Shown in pieces: positions 6,718 to 14,465 of a stretch of 15,635 bases of DNA. Under the pieces are notes generated by a model that saw only the letters and a program-made list of their open reading frames with translations, had not been told where the DNA came from and did not search any database. Every line of letters starts with the position of its first letter. Within the stretch, counting starts at the first letter, position 1. Position numbers and translations under genes: made by a program. Location of the stretch: NCBI GenBank assembly GCA_037380725.1, contig JARRRL010000097.1:1-15635 (forward strand), written 5' to 3'. Source of the stretch: JARRRL01 sp037380725. Lineage in GTDB: Bacteria; Pseudomonadota; Gammaproteobacteria; Pseudomonadales; JANQJO01.

Positions 6718-8593
6718 TCAGGCTTCGCCAACAGGACCGCCTACCGATGGTTTGGTCTCAGGTTTACTGTCATCTGTGTGACCGCTGCGCTCGCCCTCTT
6801 CTTTTTCCAATACCACACCGCCACCACCAGCTGTATCATCCGGATCATTCCAATATTCAGGGGGGCGTGGCGTCCGTCCTTCCATGATGTCATTAATTTG
6901 CGTCGCATCAATGGTTTCATACAACATTAAGGCATCCGCCATCACTTCAAGCTTATCGCGATTCTCTTTCAAAATACGTTCTGCTGTCTCGTAGCATTGA
7001 TCAACAATAGAACGTACTTCTTCGTCAATTTCTTTCGCCGTCTGGCTTGAGATGTGCTTACGCTGCGTGACACTGCGTCCGAGAAAAACTTCTCCTTCCT
7101 CTTCCTCATACATCAAGGGCCCTAGTTTTTCAGAAAACCCCCATTTTGTCACCATATTGCGCGCCATCTCCGTCGCACGCTGAATATCGTTTGACGCGCC
7201 TGTGGTAACGCCATCTACACCCAAAGTCATCTCTTCAGCAATGCGGCCACCAAACAAACTGCAAATGCGACTAATAATGGAACGTCGACTGAAACTGTAA
7301 CGATCCTCCACGGGTAAATACTGCGTAACCCCTAAGGCGCGACCACGCGGAATGATGCTTACTTTGTAAACAGGATCATGCTCTGGCACCAAACGACCAA
7401 CAATAGCATGGCCGGCTTCATGGTAAGCTGTGTTACGCTTTTCATCCTCAGACATCACCATGGATTTACGTTCACTGCCCATCAAAATTTTGTCTTTGGC
7501 CAGCTCAAACTCGTGCATGCACACCAAACGTTTATTGGCACGTGCTGCAAACATCATCATCCAATGGCACTTTACGCATGTGCACCTTAAGAATCTGCTC
7601 ACGTCCTCGAATATCAGGGGCCGGCACTACAATTTGGCGATCGAAACGCCCGGGGCGTAACAACGCCGTATCCAAGACATCCGGACGGTTTGTCGCCGCA
7701 ATCACGATGACGCCATCATTCGCTTCAAAACCATCCATCTCAACCAACAACTGATTGAGCGTTTGCTCCCGCTCATCATGACCACCACCCAGGCCCGCAC
7801 CTCTCGATCGACCCACTGCATCAATCTCGTCAATAAAGATGATGCACGGGGCATGCTTCTTGGCCTGTTCAAACATATCCCGTACCCGCGAAGCGCCCAC
7901 GCCCACAAACATTTCAACAAAATCCGATCCCGAAATGGTAAAGAAAGGCACGCGCGCCTCTCCAGCAATCGCTCTCGCCAGCAAAGTCTTACCGGTACCC
8001 GGTTGCCCCACCATTAAAACACCACGTGGAATCTTTCCGCCCAAACGTTGAAATTTCGCCGGATCTTTCAAAAAATCAACGATTTCGCTGACGTCTTCTT
8101 TCGCTTCTTCAACGCCCGCCACATCCGCAAACGTCGTTTTCACTTGATCTTCACCCAGCAACCGAGCACGACTTTTTCCAAAAGTCATCGGGCCACCACG
8201 GCCACCGCCTCCACCTTGCATTTGCCGCATGAAGAACACAAAAATAGCCACAATCAACAAAATCGGGAAACTGGCCACCAAAAGCTGTGTCCAGATACTC
8301 TGCTGATCAGGTTGACGCCCTTCCACCGATACGTTGTTCTTAAACAAGTCGTTCATCAAGTCAGGGTCTTCGAGGTAAGGACGAACCGTATCAAACGCCG
8401 GCCCATTGCCCGGTACGCGCTCACCCGTAATCATGTAGCCATCTACGGTGATACTCGCAATTTTGCCATCACGAACCTCATGCAAAAATTCCGTGTACGA
8501 GAGCCGCTCACGCCGCTGTTGCTCATTAAAGTTCGTAAAGACCGTCATCAAAACGACGGCAATAATCACCCAGAGGATCAAATTCTTCGCCAT
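6718..8593 (-). pseudogene. ftsH: ATP-dependent zinc metalloprotease FtsH, disrupted by an out-of-frame deletion
   Basis: FtsH is the membrane-anchored AAA+ protease that degrades LpxC, sigma-32 and unassembled membrane proteins. The 5' part (8593 to about 7552) encodes helix 1 in MAKNLILWVIIAVVLM, helix 2 (about 101-122), Walker A GQPGTGKT (196-203), Walker B IIFIDEID and the arginine-finger region LRPGRFDRQ. After KVPLDDDV the frame runs into TAA at 7532. The 3' part resumes in another frame as FAARANKR and includes the zinc motif HEAGH and the rest of the protease domain. Homologues have about 26 more residues between, including GFSGADL. With 80 bp restored the gene would be a normal 650 or so residues. 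ATG 8593 matches the family start; an in-frame TTG lies at 8602. A sequencing or assembly error is possible. Confidence 0.9.
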
Positions 8594-8691
8594 ATCATTC
8601 AAGGGCCTTTTCCCCTTTTGTTACCGTCTTCATCGTTGATATATTAACAGCACGTTTCCCAATCATCAGGCCAGACACACTCCCGCTTCCG

Positions 8692-8719
8692 TTATGGGGT
8701 CAAACCAACCTGGTTTCAA
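8692..8719 (-). promoter_or_regulatory. Sigma-32-like heat-shock promoter of ftsH
   Basis: On the minus strand TTGAAA (8719-8714) and CCCCATAA (8699-8692) are separated by 14 bases, close to the sigma-32 consensus CTTGAAA-N(11-16)-CCCCATNT. Initiation would fall about 90 bases before the ftsH ATG. The E. coli rlmE-ftsH unit is a known sigma-32 regulon member, which supports the call. Confidence 0.75.
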
Positions 8720-8746
8720 TAACACACACCTACGATAATCAGTCTC

Positions 8747-8775
8747 AGTATAGTGTCCTTGTCGTTGAGACCCAA
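8747..8775 (-). promoter_or_regulatory. Possible sigma-70 promoter upstream of ftsH
   Basis: TTGGGT (8775-8770) and TATACT (8752-8747) are spaced by 17 bases on the minus strand. The -10 matches 5 of 6 consensus bases; the -35 is only partial. It lies upstream of the heat-shock promoter, and its -35 falls inside the tandem dyads at 8764-8797. Confidence 0.4.
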
Positions 8776-8800
8776 CAACTTGTCGTTGAGACTCAACAAA
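8759..8800. repeat. 21-bp tandem duplication carrying two dyads, rlmE-ftsH gap
   Basis: Two adjacent 21-base copies (8759-8779 and 8780-8800) begin TTGTCGTTGAGAC and differ at two positions. On the minus strand each contains a dyad: GTTGAGTCTCAAC (8797-8785, perfect) and GTTGGGTCTCAAC (8776-8764, one mismatch). The centres are 21 bp apart, two helical turns, and the second overlaps the candidate -35. This is the arrangement of paired operator sites, but no regulator is known. Confidence 0.65.
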
Positions 8801-8855
8801 ATGGCGCGCAATTAGACCTTCAGATCAGCAGAACACCCTTGAAACGATTCTAAAT

Positions 8856-9476
8856 TCACGTCCGTAACCCCCCTCCCAACAAATACGTCTCTCGGGATCG
8901 ATCTCGAGACGCCACTGGTTTCTTGGTTTTAACACGCGAGAAACTCGCTTTAAAGTCCGCGAATAACCCGTCGAAGCCTTCCCCTTGAAACACCTTCATG
9001 AGCAAAACACCCTGAGGATTCAAAGCACAGCGTGCGAAAGCTAACACCTGCTCTGCCAAGGCAATCGAACGCACTTGATCCGTACTGCGTACCCCTGTCA
9101 GATCCGGTGCCATGTCTGAAAGGACAACATCCACGTGCGAGCGTTCAGTGGCGGCTAAAACGCGCGCTCGAACCTCGTCTTCACAAAAATCGCCCTGTAC
9201 AAATGCAACACCCGGTAATGGATCCACCGGCAGCAGGTCCACACCGACTACAACACCTTCACCACGCAACACTTCCGCAGCCACTTGACTCCATCCACCA
9301 GGAGCCGCCCCTAAATCCACAACAGCCTGACCTCGTTTTATTAATCTCTCAGACTGATGAATTTCAAGCAATTTATACGCTGCACGTGAACGATAACCTG
9401 CCTGCTGAGCCTGCTTTACCCACGGATCTCCCACGTGACGCCGGTGCCACTGACTGGTTTTTGAACGCCGCTTCAT
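8856..9476 (-). CDS. rlmE: 23S rRNA 2'-O-ribose U2552 methyltransferase RlmE (RrmJ/FtsJ)
   Basis: RlmE methylates the 2'-O of U2552 in the A loop of 23S rRNA during late 50S assembly, using S-adenosylmethionine. The 206-residue length is usual. The K-D-K-E catalytic tetrad is K35 (RAAYKLLEI), D121 (LSDMAPDLTG), K161 (LLMKVFQGEGFD) and E196 (SRETYLL). The SAM motif is VVDLGAAPGGWSQ (52-64). The basic N terminus suits rRNA binding. It is divergent from yhbY and precedes ftsH by a 262-base gap that contains the ftsH promoters, so linkage to ftsH transcription is looser than in a tight operon. I saw no terminator after it. Confidence 0.97.
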   Translation of the reverse strand: MKRRSKTSQWHRRHVGDPWVKQAQQAGYRSRAAYKLLEIHQSERLIKRGQAVVDLGAAPGGWSQVAAEVLRGEGVVVGVDLLPVDPLPGVAFVQGDFCEDEVRARVLAATERSHVDVVLSDMAPDLTGVRSTDQVRSIALAEQVLAFARCALNPQGVLLMKVFQGEGFDGLFADFKASFSRVKTKKPVASRDRSRETYLLGGGLRT

Positions 9477-9758
9477 CGCACAACAGCCTATTATTTATTC
9501 CCACTTCGAATGACTACGAAGCACTCAATCCAAACCGTTAGATCGGAGCAGCACTTTATATTGCACCAGTTTACGACCCAGCCCTGTATTAAAACAACCG
9601 CCTGTATTAACATCACACCCAGAATCTGTAATTATCATACGTTATTCCAGGAAGCATCTTTACAAATGGTCTCATATTACACACAACACAAACACCAGAA
9701 CCCCACAACGCTGTCGAAGAACAGCGCAACCGCAGAACAAAAGCATGAGCAATCAGAC
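9477..9758. other. Divergent intergenic region between rlmE and yhbY
   Basis: These 282 bases separate two divergent starts. The yhbY frame is open back to 9510, but the translation there is unlike any YhbY family member. An in-frame ATG at 9666 has AGGAAG at 9649-9654, 11 bases upstream, and could give a longer YhbY. I found no promoter good enough to call in either direction. Two tandem duplications lie here (9583-9618 and 9745-9772). Confidence 0.5.
9583..9618. repeat. Degenerate 18-bp tandem duplication upstream of yhbY
   Basis: Both units (9583-9600 and 9601-9618) begin CCTGTATTAA; their second halves (AACAACCG and CATCACAC) are only loosely alike. This is weaker than the other duplications in the window. 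Confidence 0.45.
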
Positions 9759-9772
9759 ATGAGCAATCAAAA
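9745..9772 (+). repeat. 14-bp tandem duplication of the yhbY start codon
   Basis: ATGAGCAATCAGAC (9745-9758) is followed directly by ATGAGCAATCAAAA (9759-9772). Fourteen is not a multiple of three, so the upstream copy creates a five-codon frame (MSNQT) whose TGA at 9760-9762 overlaps the downstream ATG as ATGA. Neither ATG has a clear ribosome binding site. Confidence 0.75.
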
Positions 9773-10379
9773 TAATAGCATGAACAAACAGAGAAAGGCG
9801 TTCCTGCTCAAACAGTCTCACTCCCTGAACCCGGCAATAACCGTTGCCGGCAAAGGCCTCTCCGAAGGGGTACAGATCGAACTGGACGCCGCGCTTAAAG
9901 CCCATGAACTCATCAAAATAAAGTTTACGGGTTATAAAAAAGCAGAAATACGAGCATTCACAAACACCATTTGCGCACAATTTAGTGCCGAACTGGTTCA
10001 GCTAATCGGACACGTGAGCATTCTGTATCGCCCCAAACCACTCACCAAACAAGCGGTTTCTAAGGCGCATAAACAGTCATCTCAAAAAAAGCCCTTGCGT
10101 GCACGCGCAAAACCACAGCAACACACAACAGCACGAACGACAAAAAGCGTCCTAAAGAAAACAAAAACTACCCACGAGCGTTTTGACACAAAAACACACA
10201 AAACAGCCCGCACACGCAGCGATACAACCAACAAAATCCGCTCAAACCACACGAACGCCAACAAGAGCAGCGCAAACCAGAGCAATGTAAATAAGCACCA
10301 CTCAAGCAAACGGACTACTCGACCTGCTCGCCGCTCTACATCGACCTCAAACACCACACGCCAAAATATATGGCGCTGA
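9759..10379 (+). CDS. yhbY: YhbY/RlbA-type CRM-domain RNA-binding protein with long basic tail
   Basis: YhbY is a one-domain CRM protein that associates with 50S ribosome precursors. The domain spans about residues 10-93: KQRKAFLLKQ, SLNPAITVAGKGLSEGV with the GxG loop, the helix ALKAHELIKIKF, and the last strand LIGHVSILYRPK. The gene lies between greA and rlmE, divergent from rlmE, as in E. coli. After about residue 94 comes a 110-residue tail rich in Lys, Arg, Ser, Thr and Asn with almost no acidic residues; E. coli YhbY is only 97 residues. The start is uncertain: ATG 9759 and ATG 9780 both fit the family N terminus, and ATG 9666 has a better ribosome binding site. The stop is 69 bases from the convergent greA stop. 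Confidence 0.88.
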   Translation: MSNQNNSMNKQRKAFLLKQSHSLNPAITVAGKGLSEGVQIELDAALKAHELIKIKFTGYKKAEIRAFTNTICAQFSAELVQLIGHVSILYRPKPLTKQAVSKAHKQSSQKKPLRARAKPQQHTTARTTKSVLKKTKTTHERFDTKTHKTARTRSDTTNKIRSNHTNANKSSANQSNVNKHHSSKRTTRPARRSTSTSNTTRQNIWR

Positions 10380-10448
10380 CTGATTTTCTTTCCCATCCAT
10401 ACTCAACGCAGCAATCGCATCAAAGATCAACAGAACGGGTGACGCCAG

Positions 10449-10940
10449 TCAGCTTGGGGTGTGCGTCACATCTTGAATCTCATATTCGGCCAGCCCACCG
10501 GGCGTTTTGACCGTAACCACCTCTCCCACCTCTTTACCAATTAAGGCGCGCGCCAAAGGTGAACTGACTGATATCTTTCCGAGCTTTGTATCCGCCTCAT
10601 CGTCACCCACAATTTGGTAAACTTTTTCCTCTTCACTGATCACATTCAGAATCGATACGCAAACACCAAACAGCACTTTACCCGTATTCGGGATCTGTGA
10701 TATGTCAATCACCTGCGCCTGCGAGAGCTTCGCTTCGATTTCTTTAATGCGGCCTTCTGCAAAACTCTGCTGCTCCCGTGCAGCATGGTATTCGGCATTT
10801 TCTTTCAAATCGCCGTGCTCGCGCGCCTCAGCAATCGCAGCAATAATGCGTGGCCGTTCCACTTTTTTTAACTGCGTCAGCTCCGCTCGCAGTTTACGCT
10901 CGCCTTCAACCGTCATCGGAAATCGTTGTGTCTCACTCAT
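10449..10940 (-). CDS. greA: Transcription elongation factor GreA
   Basis: GreA inserts its coiled coil into the RNA polymerase secondary channel and stimulates cleavage of backtracked RNA. The 163-residue product matches E. coli GreA end to end. The coiled coil covers about residues 10-80, and its tip carries the catalytic acids D44 and E47 in EHGDLKENAEYHAA. The C-terminal FKBP-like domain holds IVGDDEAD, ISVSSPLARALIGK and VKTPGG. The ATG at 10940 has only a weak upstream purine stretch. It follows carB by 133 bases; no terminator was seen between, so read-through from carAB is possible. It converges with yhbY, and the 69 bases between them lack a convincing terminator hairpin. Confidence 0.98.
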   Translation of the reverse strand: MSETQRFPMTVEGERKLRAELTQLKKVERPRIIAAIAEAREHGDLKENAEYHAAREQQSFAEGRIKEIEAKLSQAQVIDISQIPNTGKVLFGVCVSILNVISEEEKVYQIVGDDEADTKLGKISVSSPLARALIGKEVGEVVTVKTPGGLAEYEIQDVTHTPS

Positions 10941-11011
10941 TAGGAATCTCTGTTCTTTATCTTCCCGCAGCGCCCATTAAGCCAGTCATTCATCTACGCC
11001 AACAACAGATG

Positions 11012-11034
11012 GCCTAACACATGCCTAACAACAT
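11012..11034. repeat. 11-12 bp tandem duplication between carB and greA
   Basis: GCCTAACACAT (11012-11022) is followed directly by GCCTAACAACAT (11023-11034), identical but for one extra A. It is short, so chance is possible, but it matches the pattern in other gaps of this window. Confidence 0.5.
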
Positions 11035-11073
11035 ACACACTGCCAGTGGTCTGTGATTAAGCCGCATTATGAG

Positions 11074-14000
11074 TCAGTCAAAACAATCTTGCAAACACCG
11101 CACGGTTTCCTCGCTACGATGGTGCATTGCCGCACACATCGCGCGCGCGCCAGCCAAGGTCGTGCTGTAGAAAACCTTTTGTTGCAAGGCTGTACGACGA
11201 ATAGCGAACGAGTCAGCAATGGCCTTCGCACCTTCCGTGGTATTGACGATTAATTGAATATCACCATTCTTGAGCTGGTCCACAATATGTGGACGTCCTT
11301 CTTTCACCTTCTTGACACTAGAAACGACCAATCCCGCCGCTCGCAACACACGCGCCGTTCCAGCTGTTGCCACCAAATCAAAACCATGGTCACTCAAACA
11401 ACGCGCGATTTCTTCAACCTGATCTTTATCCGCATCTTTAACACTGATAAACGCTTTACCGCTTCGCGGTAGCGTTTCACCCGCTCCCAGCATCGCTTTC
11501 AAAAAAGCTTCAGAAAACGAATCACCCAAGCCCATGACTTCACCCGTAGACCGCATCTCTGGGCTCAAAATGGGATCGGCATTATGGAATTTAATAAACG
11601 GAAACACCGATTCTTTGACCGCCACAACGCGCGACGCTTTCGGCGCCTGAATGGAAATACCTTGCTCAGCAAGACTTTCCCCCAACATGCACCGTGCACC
11701 GATTTGCGCTAACGACATCCCCGTACACTTCGAAACAAATGGCACTGTTCGCGCTGCACGCGGATTCACTTCCAACAAGAAAATCTCACCCGCTTGAATG
11801 GCGAACTGTACATTCATCAGACCCACCACATTAAGCGCCTTCGCCAATAGCTCGGTTTGACGACGGAGCTCCGCTTGCATGGTTTCAGACAAACTTTGTG
11901 GCGGTAAGGAACACGCTGAATCACCTGAATGAACACCCGCTTGTTCGATGTGCTCCATCAAACCGCCAATCATCACTTGCTGCCCATCACACACCGCATC
12001 CACGTCCACTTCAATGGCCTGACTCAAAAATCGATCTAACAACACAGGGCTTTCATTGGATACCTTCACCGCCGACTGAAAATAACGGCGCAATTCATCT
12101 TCATTGAAAACAATCTCCATGGCGCGTCCACCCAATACGTAAGAAGGTCGCACCACCAAGGGATATCCGATTTCAGCGGCCAACACACAACCCTGCTCGA
12201 TGCCGGTAGCTGTTCGATTTTCAGGCTGCTTCAGCCCCAACTCCGTTACCAAACATTGAAATCGCTCACGATTCTCAGCACAATCGATCGCATCGGGTGA
12301 AGTGCCAATAATCGGCACGCCCGCTGCCGCCAAACCACGCGCTAACTTTAGCGGCGTTTGACCACCGTAATGCACAATCACCCCTTTCGGTCGTTCAAGC
12401 TCGACAATTTCAAGCACATCTTCCAATGTGATCGACTCAAAATACAAGCGATCCGACGTATCGTAATCCGTCGACACCGTCTCTGGATTACAATTGACCA
12501 TGATGGATTCAAAACCAGCTAATTTAACCGCCAAAGCTGCATGCACACAGCAATAGTCAAACTCAATACCTTGTCCAATACGATTGGGCCCCCCTCCCAA
12601 AATCAGCACACTCTCCCGACCGCTGGGATCCGCCTCGCACACGGTTTCATAGGTGGAGTACATGTATGCCGTATTGGTAGCAAATTCTGCGCTGCACGTA
12701 TCAACACGTTTATAGACGGGACGGATCCCCATGCGATGTCGATGCGCACGAACTTCTTCTTCCGAAATCCGCCACAATTGCGCTAAACGCGCATCGGAAA
12801 ACCCTTGCTGCTTGAGGGCAAACAGCGTATCGCTCGTCACCACACTCAGTTCAGAAAAAGCACTAACCCGCTGCTCCGATTCAATAATTGACAAAATCTG
12901 ATCCAAAAACCACGGATCAATTTTGGTGTACGCGTGCACAGCATCAATATCCCAGCCCGCGCGAAACGCATCACCCACGACTTGTATGCGCTCTGGCGTC
13001 GGTGTCGCTAATTTTTCCGCCAACTGAGTTTGCAAATCCGGCGCCGCCAGATCCAAAAGTGGATCCAAGCCCACTAAGCCCACTTCAAGACCACGCAAAG
13101 CTTTCTGAAACGATTCCTGAAATGTGCGTCCAATCGCCATGACCTCACCCACTGATTTCATCTGTGTCGTCAAGGTATGGTCCGAATTGGAAAACTTCTC
13201 AAAATTAAATCGCGGTATCTTCGTAACCACGTAATCGATCGTGGGTTCAAACGACGCTGGTGTTGCGCCGCCAGTAATATCATTTTTCAGCTCATCCAGT
13301 GTGTAGCCCACCGCCAATTTCGCCGCAATTTTAGCGATCGGAAAACCCGTAGCTTTCGAAGCCAAGGCCGAGGAACGACTCACACGCGGATTCATCTCAA
13401 TCACCACGAGACGACCGTCTTCCGGATTAATCGCAAATTGAACGTTGGAACCCCCCGTTTCAACCCCGATTTCACGCAACACTTTAATCGACGCATTACG
13501 CAGCAACTGGTACTCTTTGTCCGTCAGCGTTTGCGCGGGCGCCACCGTAATTGAATCGCCCGTGTGCACACCCATTGGATCGAGATTTTCAATGGAGCAG
13601 ATAATAATACAATTGTCATTTTTATCCCGCACCACCTCCATCTCATATTCTTTCCAGCCCAACAACGACTCATCAATCAACAATTCGCGCGTAGGGGATA
13701 AATCAAAACCTCGCTTACAAATTTCTTCAAACTCTTCGATGTTGTACGCAATGCCGCCACCACTGCCTCCCAAGGTGAATGAAGGACGAATAATAGTGGG
13801 AAAGCCCAGCACCGCTTGAACCTGAAACGCTTCTTCCACACTGTGCGCAATAGCCGATCGCGGCGTTGCCAGTCCAGCCCGCTTCATGGCAACATCAAAT
13901 TTCTCACGATCTTCCGCTTTATCGATGGCTTCTTGTGTTGCACCAATCAACTCAACCCCGTACCGCTCCAGCACCCCATTTCGCGCCAAATCCAAGGCGC

Positions 14001-14292
14001 AGTTCAACGCCGTTTGTCCGCCCATGGTGGGTAAGAGCGCATCTGGACGCTCCTTTTCAATGATTTTCGCAACGGTCTCCCACCGCACAGGCTCAATATA
14101 CGTTCGATCCGCTAATGACGGATCCGTCATGATGGTTGCCGGATTGGAATTGACCAACACAACCCGATAACCCTCCTCCCGTAATGCTTTACACGCTTGA
14201 GCGCCGGAATAATCGAATTCACACGCTTGTCCAATGACGATTGGACCGGCGCCCAGTAATAAAATAGTTTGGATATCGTTTCTCTTGGGCAT
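11074..14292 (-). CDS. carB: Carbamoyl-phosphate synthase large subunit
   Basis: CarB makes carbamoyl phosphate from bicarbonate, ATP and ammonia delivered by CarA, for pyrimidine and arginine synthesis. At 1072 residues it is one shorter than E. coli CarB and colinear with it. The two ATP-grasp halves show GAGPIVIGQACEFDYSG (14-30) and GGGPNRIGQGIEFDYCC (566-582). The carboxyphosphate half has the metal-binding VIEMNPRVSRSSA, and the carbamoyl phosphate half has LLEVNPRAARTVPF. The oligomerisation region lies at about 400-550 and the allosteric MGS-like domain at about 935-1072 with VNTTEG. One oddity is H641 in VHYGGQTPLKL, where E. coli has Gln. The gap from carA is 173 bases and holds an 18-bp repeat array. 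Confidence 0.98.
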   Translation of the reverse strand: MPKRNDIQTILLLGAGPIVIGQACEFDYSGAQACKALREEGYRVVLVNSNPATIMTDPSLADRTYIEPVRWETVAKIIEKERPDALLPTMGGQTALNCALDLARNGVLERYGVELIGATQEAIDKAEDREKFDVAMKRAGLATPRSAIAHSVEEAFQVQAVLGFPTIIRPSFTLGGSGGGIAYNIEEFEEICKRGFDLSPTRELLIDESLLGWKEYEMEVVRDKNDNCIIICSIENLDPMGVHTGDSITVAPAQTLTDKEYQLLRNASIKVLREIGVETGGSNVQFAINPEDGRLVVIEMNPRVSRSSALASKATGFPIAKIAAKLAVGYTLDELKNDITGGATPASFEPTIDYVVTKIPRFNFEKFSNSDHTLTTQMKSVGEVMAIGRTFQESFQKALRGLEVGLVGLDPLLDLAAPDLQTQLAEKLATPTPERIQVVGDAFRAGWDIDAVHAYTKIDPWFLDQILSIIESEQRVSAFSELSVVTSDTLFALKQQGFSDARLAQLWRISEEEVRAHRHRMGIRPVYKRVDTCSAEFATNTAYMYSTYETVCEADPSGRESVLILGGGPNRIGQGIEFDYCCVHAALAVKLAGFESIMVNCNPETVSTDYDTSDRLYFESITLEDVLEIVELERPKGVIVHYGGQTPLKLARGLAAAGVPIIGTSPDAIDCAENRERFQCLVTELGLKQPENRTATGIEQGCVLAAEIGYPLVVRPSYVLGGRAMEIVFNEDELRRYFQSAVKVSNESPVLLDRFLSQAIEVDVDAVCDGQQVMIGGLMEHIEQAGVHSGDSACSLPPQSLSETMQAELRRQTELLAKALNVVGLMNVQFAIQAGEIFLLEVNPRAARTVPFVSKCTGMSLAQIGARCMLGESLAEQGISIQAPKASRVVAVKESVFPFIKFHNADPILSPEMRSTGEVMGLGDSFSEAFLKAMLGAGETLPRSGKAFISVKDADKDQVEEIARCLSDHGFDLVATAGTARVLRAAGLVVSSVKKVKEGRPHIVDQLKNGDIQLIVNTTEGAKAIADSFAIRRTALQQKVFYSTTLAGARAMCAAMHHRSEETVRCLQDCFD

Positions 14293-14328
14293 GATGAACT
14301 CTCACGTCGACTAACAGCGGTGCAAACC

Positions 14329-14382
14329 CGCATTGTGGTTATTTCTCGCATTGTGGTTATTTCACGCTAAGCGGTTATTACA
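14329..14382. repeat. 18-bp tandem triplication between carA and carB
   Basis: Three consecutive 18-base units start at 14329, 14347 and 14365. The first two, beginning CGCATTGTGGTTATTTC, differ only at the last base; the third (CGCTAAGCGGTTATTACA) is diverged. A trailing CGCAT at 14383 looks like the start of a fourth. The array ends 37 bases before the carB start in the carAB leader. Confidence 0.8.
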
Positions 14383-14465
14383 CGCATGACGGAAAAATAA
14401 TTATATCGTGAACGCCATAACGAACGCCCATCCGGTACAACGCGTATGGCGCGCCACTTAATGTT

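Noticed and set aside
7532..7602. Programmed ribosomal frameshift producing full FtsH
   Set aside because: A shift at the GATGATGATGTTT run would join the frames but would still leave out about 26 conserved residues of the AAA+ lid, so it cannot restore a normal protein.
8048..8647. Plus-strand open frame of 199 codons opposite ftsH
   Set aside because: It overlaps the conserved FtsH N-terminal coding region, and its composition is that of a shadow frame.
9508..9523. Small hairpin CTTCG...CGAAG upstream of rlmE as an operator
   Set aside because: A 5-bp stem with an 8-base loop is expected by chance and has no other supporting signal.
9510..9758. N-terminal extension of YhbY from 9510
   Set aside because: The added 83 residues resemble nothing in the family and would start only 33 bases from the divergent rlmE start; an alternative start at 9666 is kept as an open option only.
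10380..10448. Bidirectional terminator between convergent yhbY and greA
   Set aside because: I looked for a stem with a T-run in this gap and found none of useful length.
14413..14451. Hairpin CGCCATA...TATGGCG after carA as a terminator or attenuator
   Set aside because: Only 7 bp of stem around a 25-base loop, and the nearest T-rich run is well past the stem.
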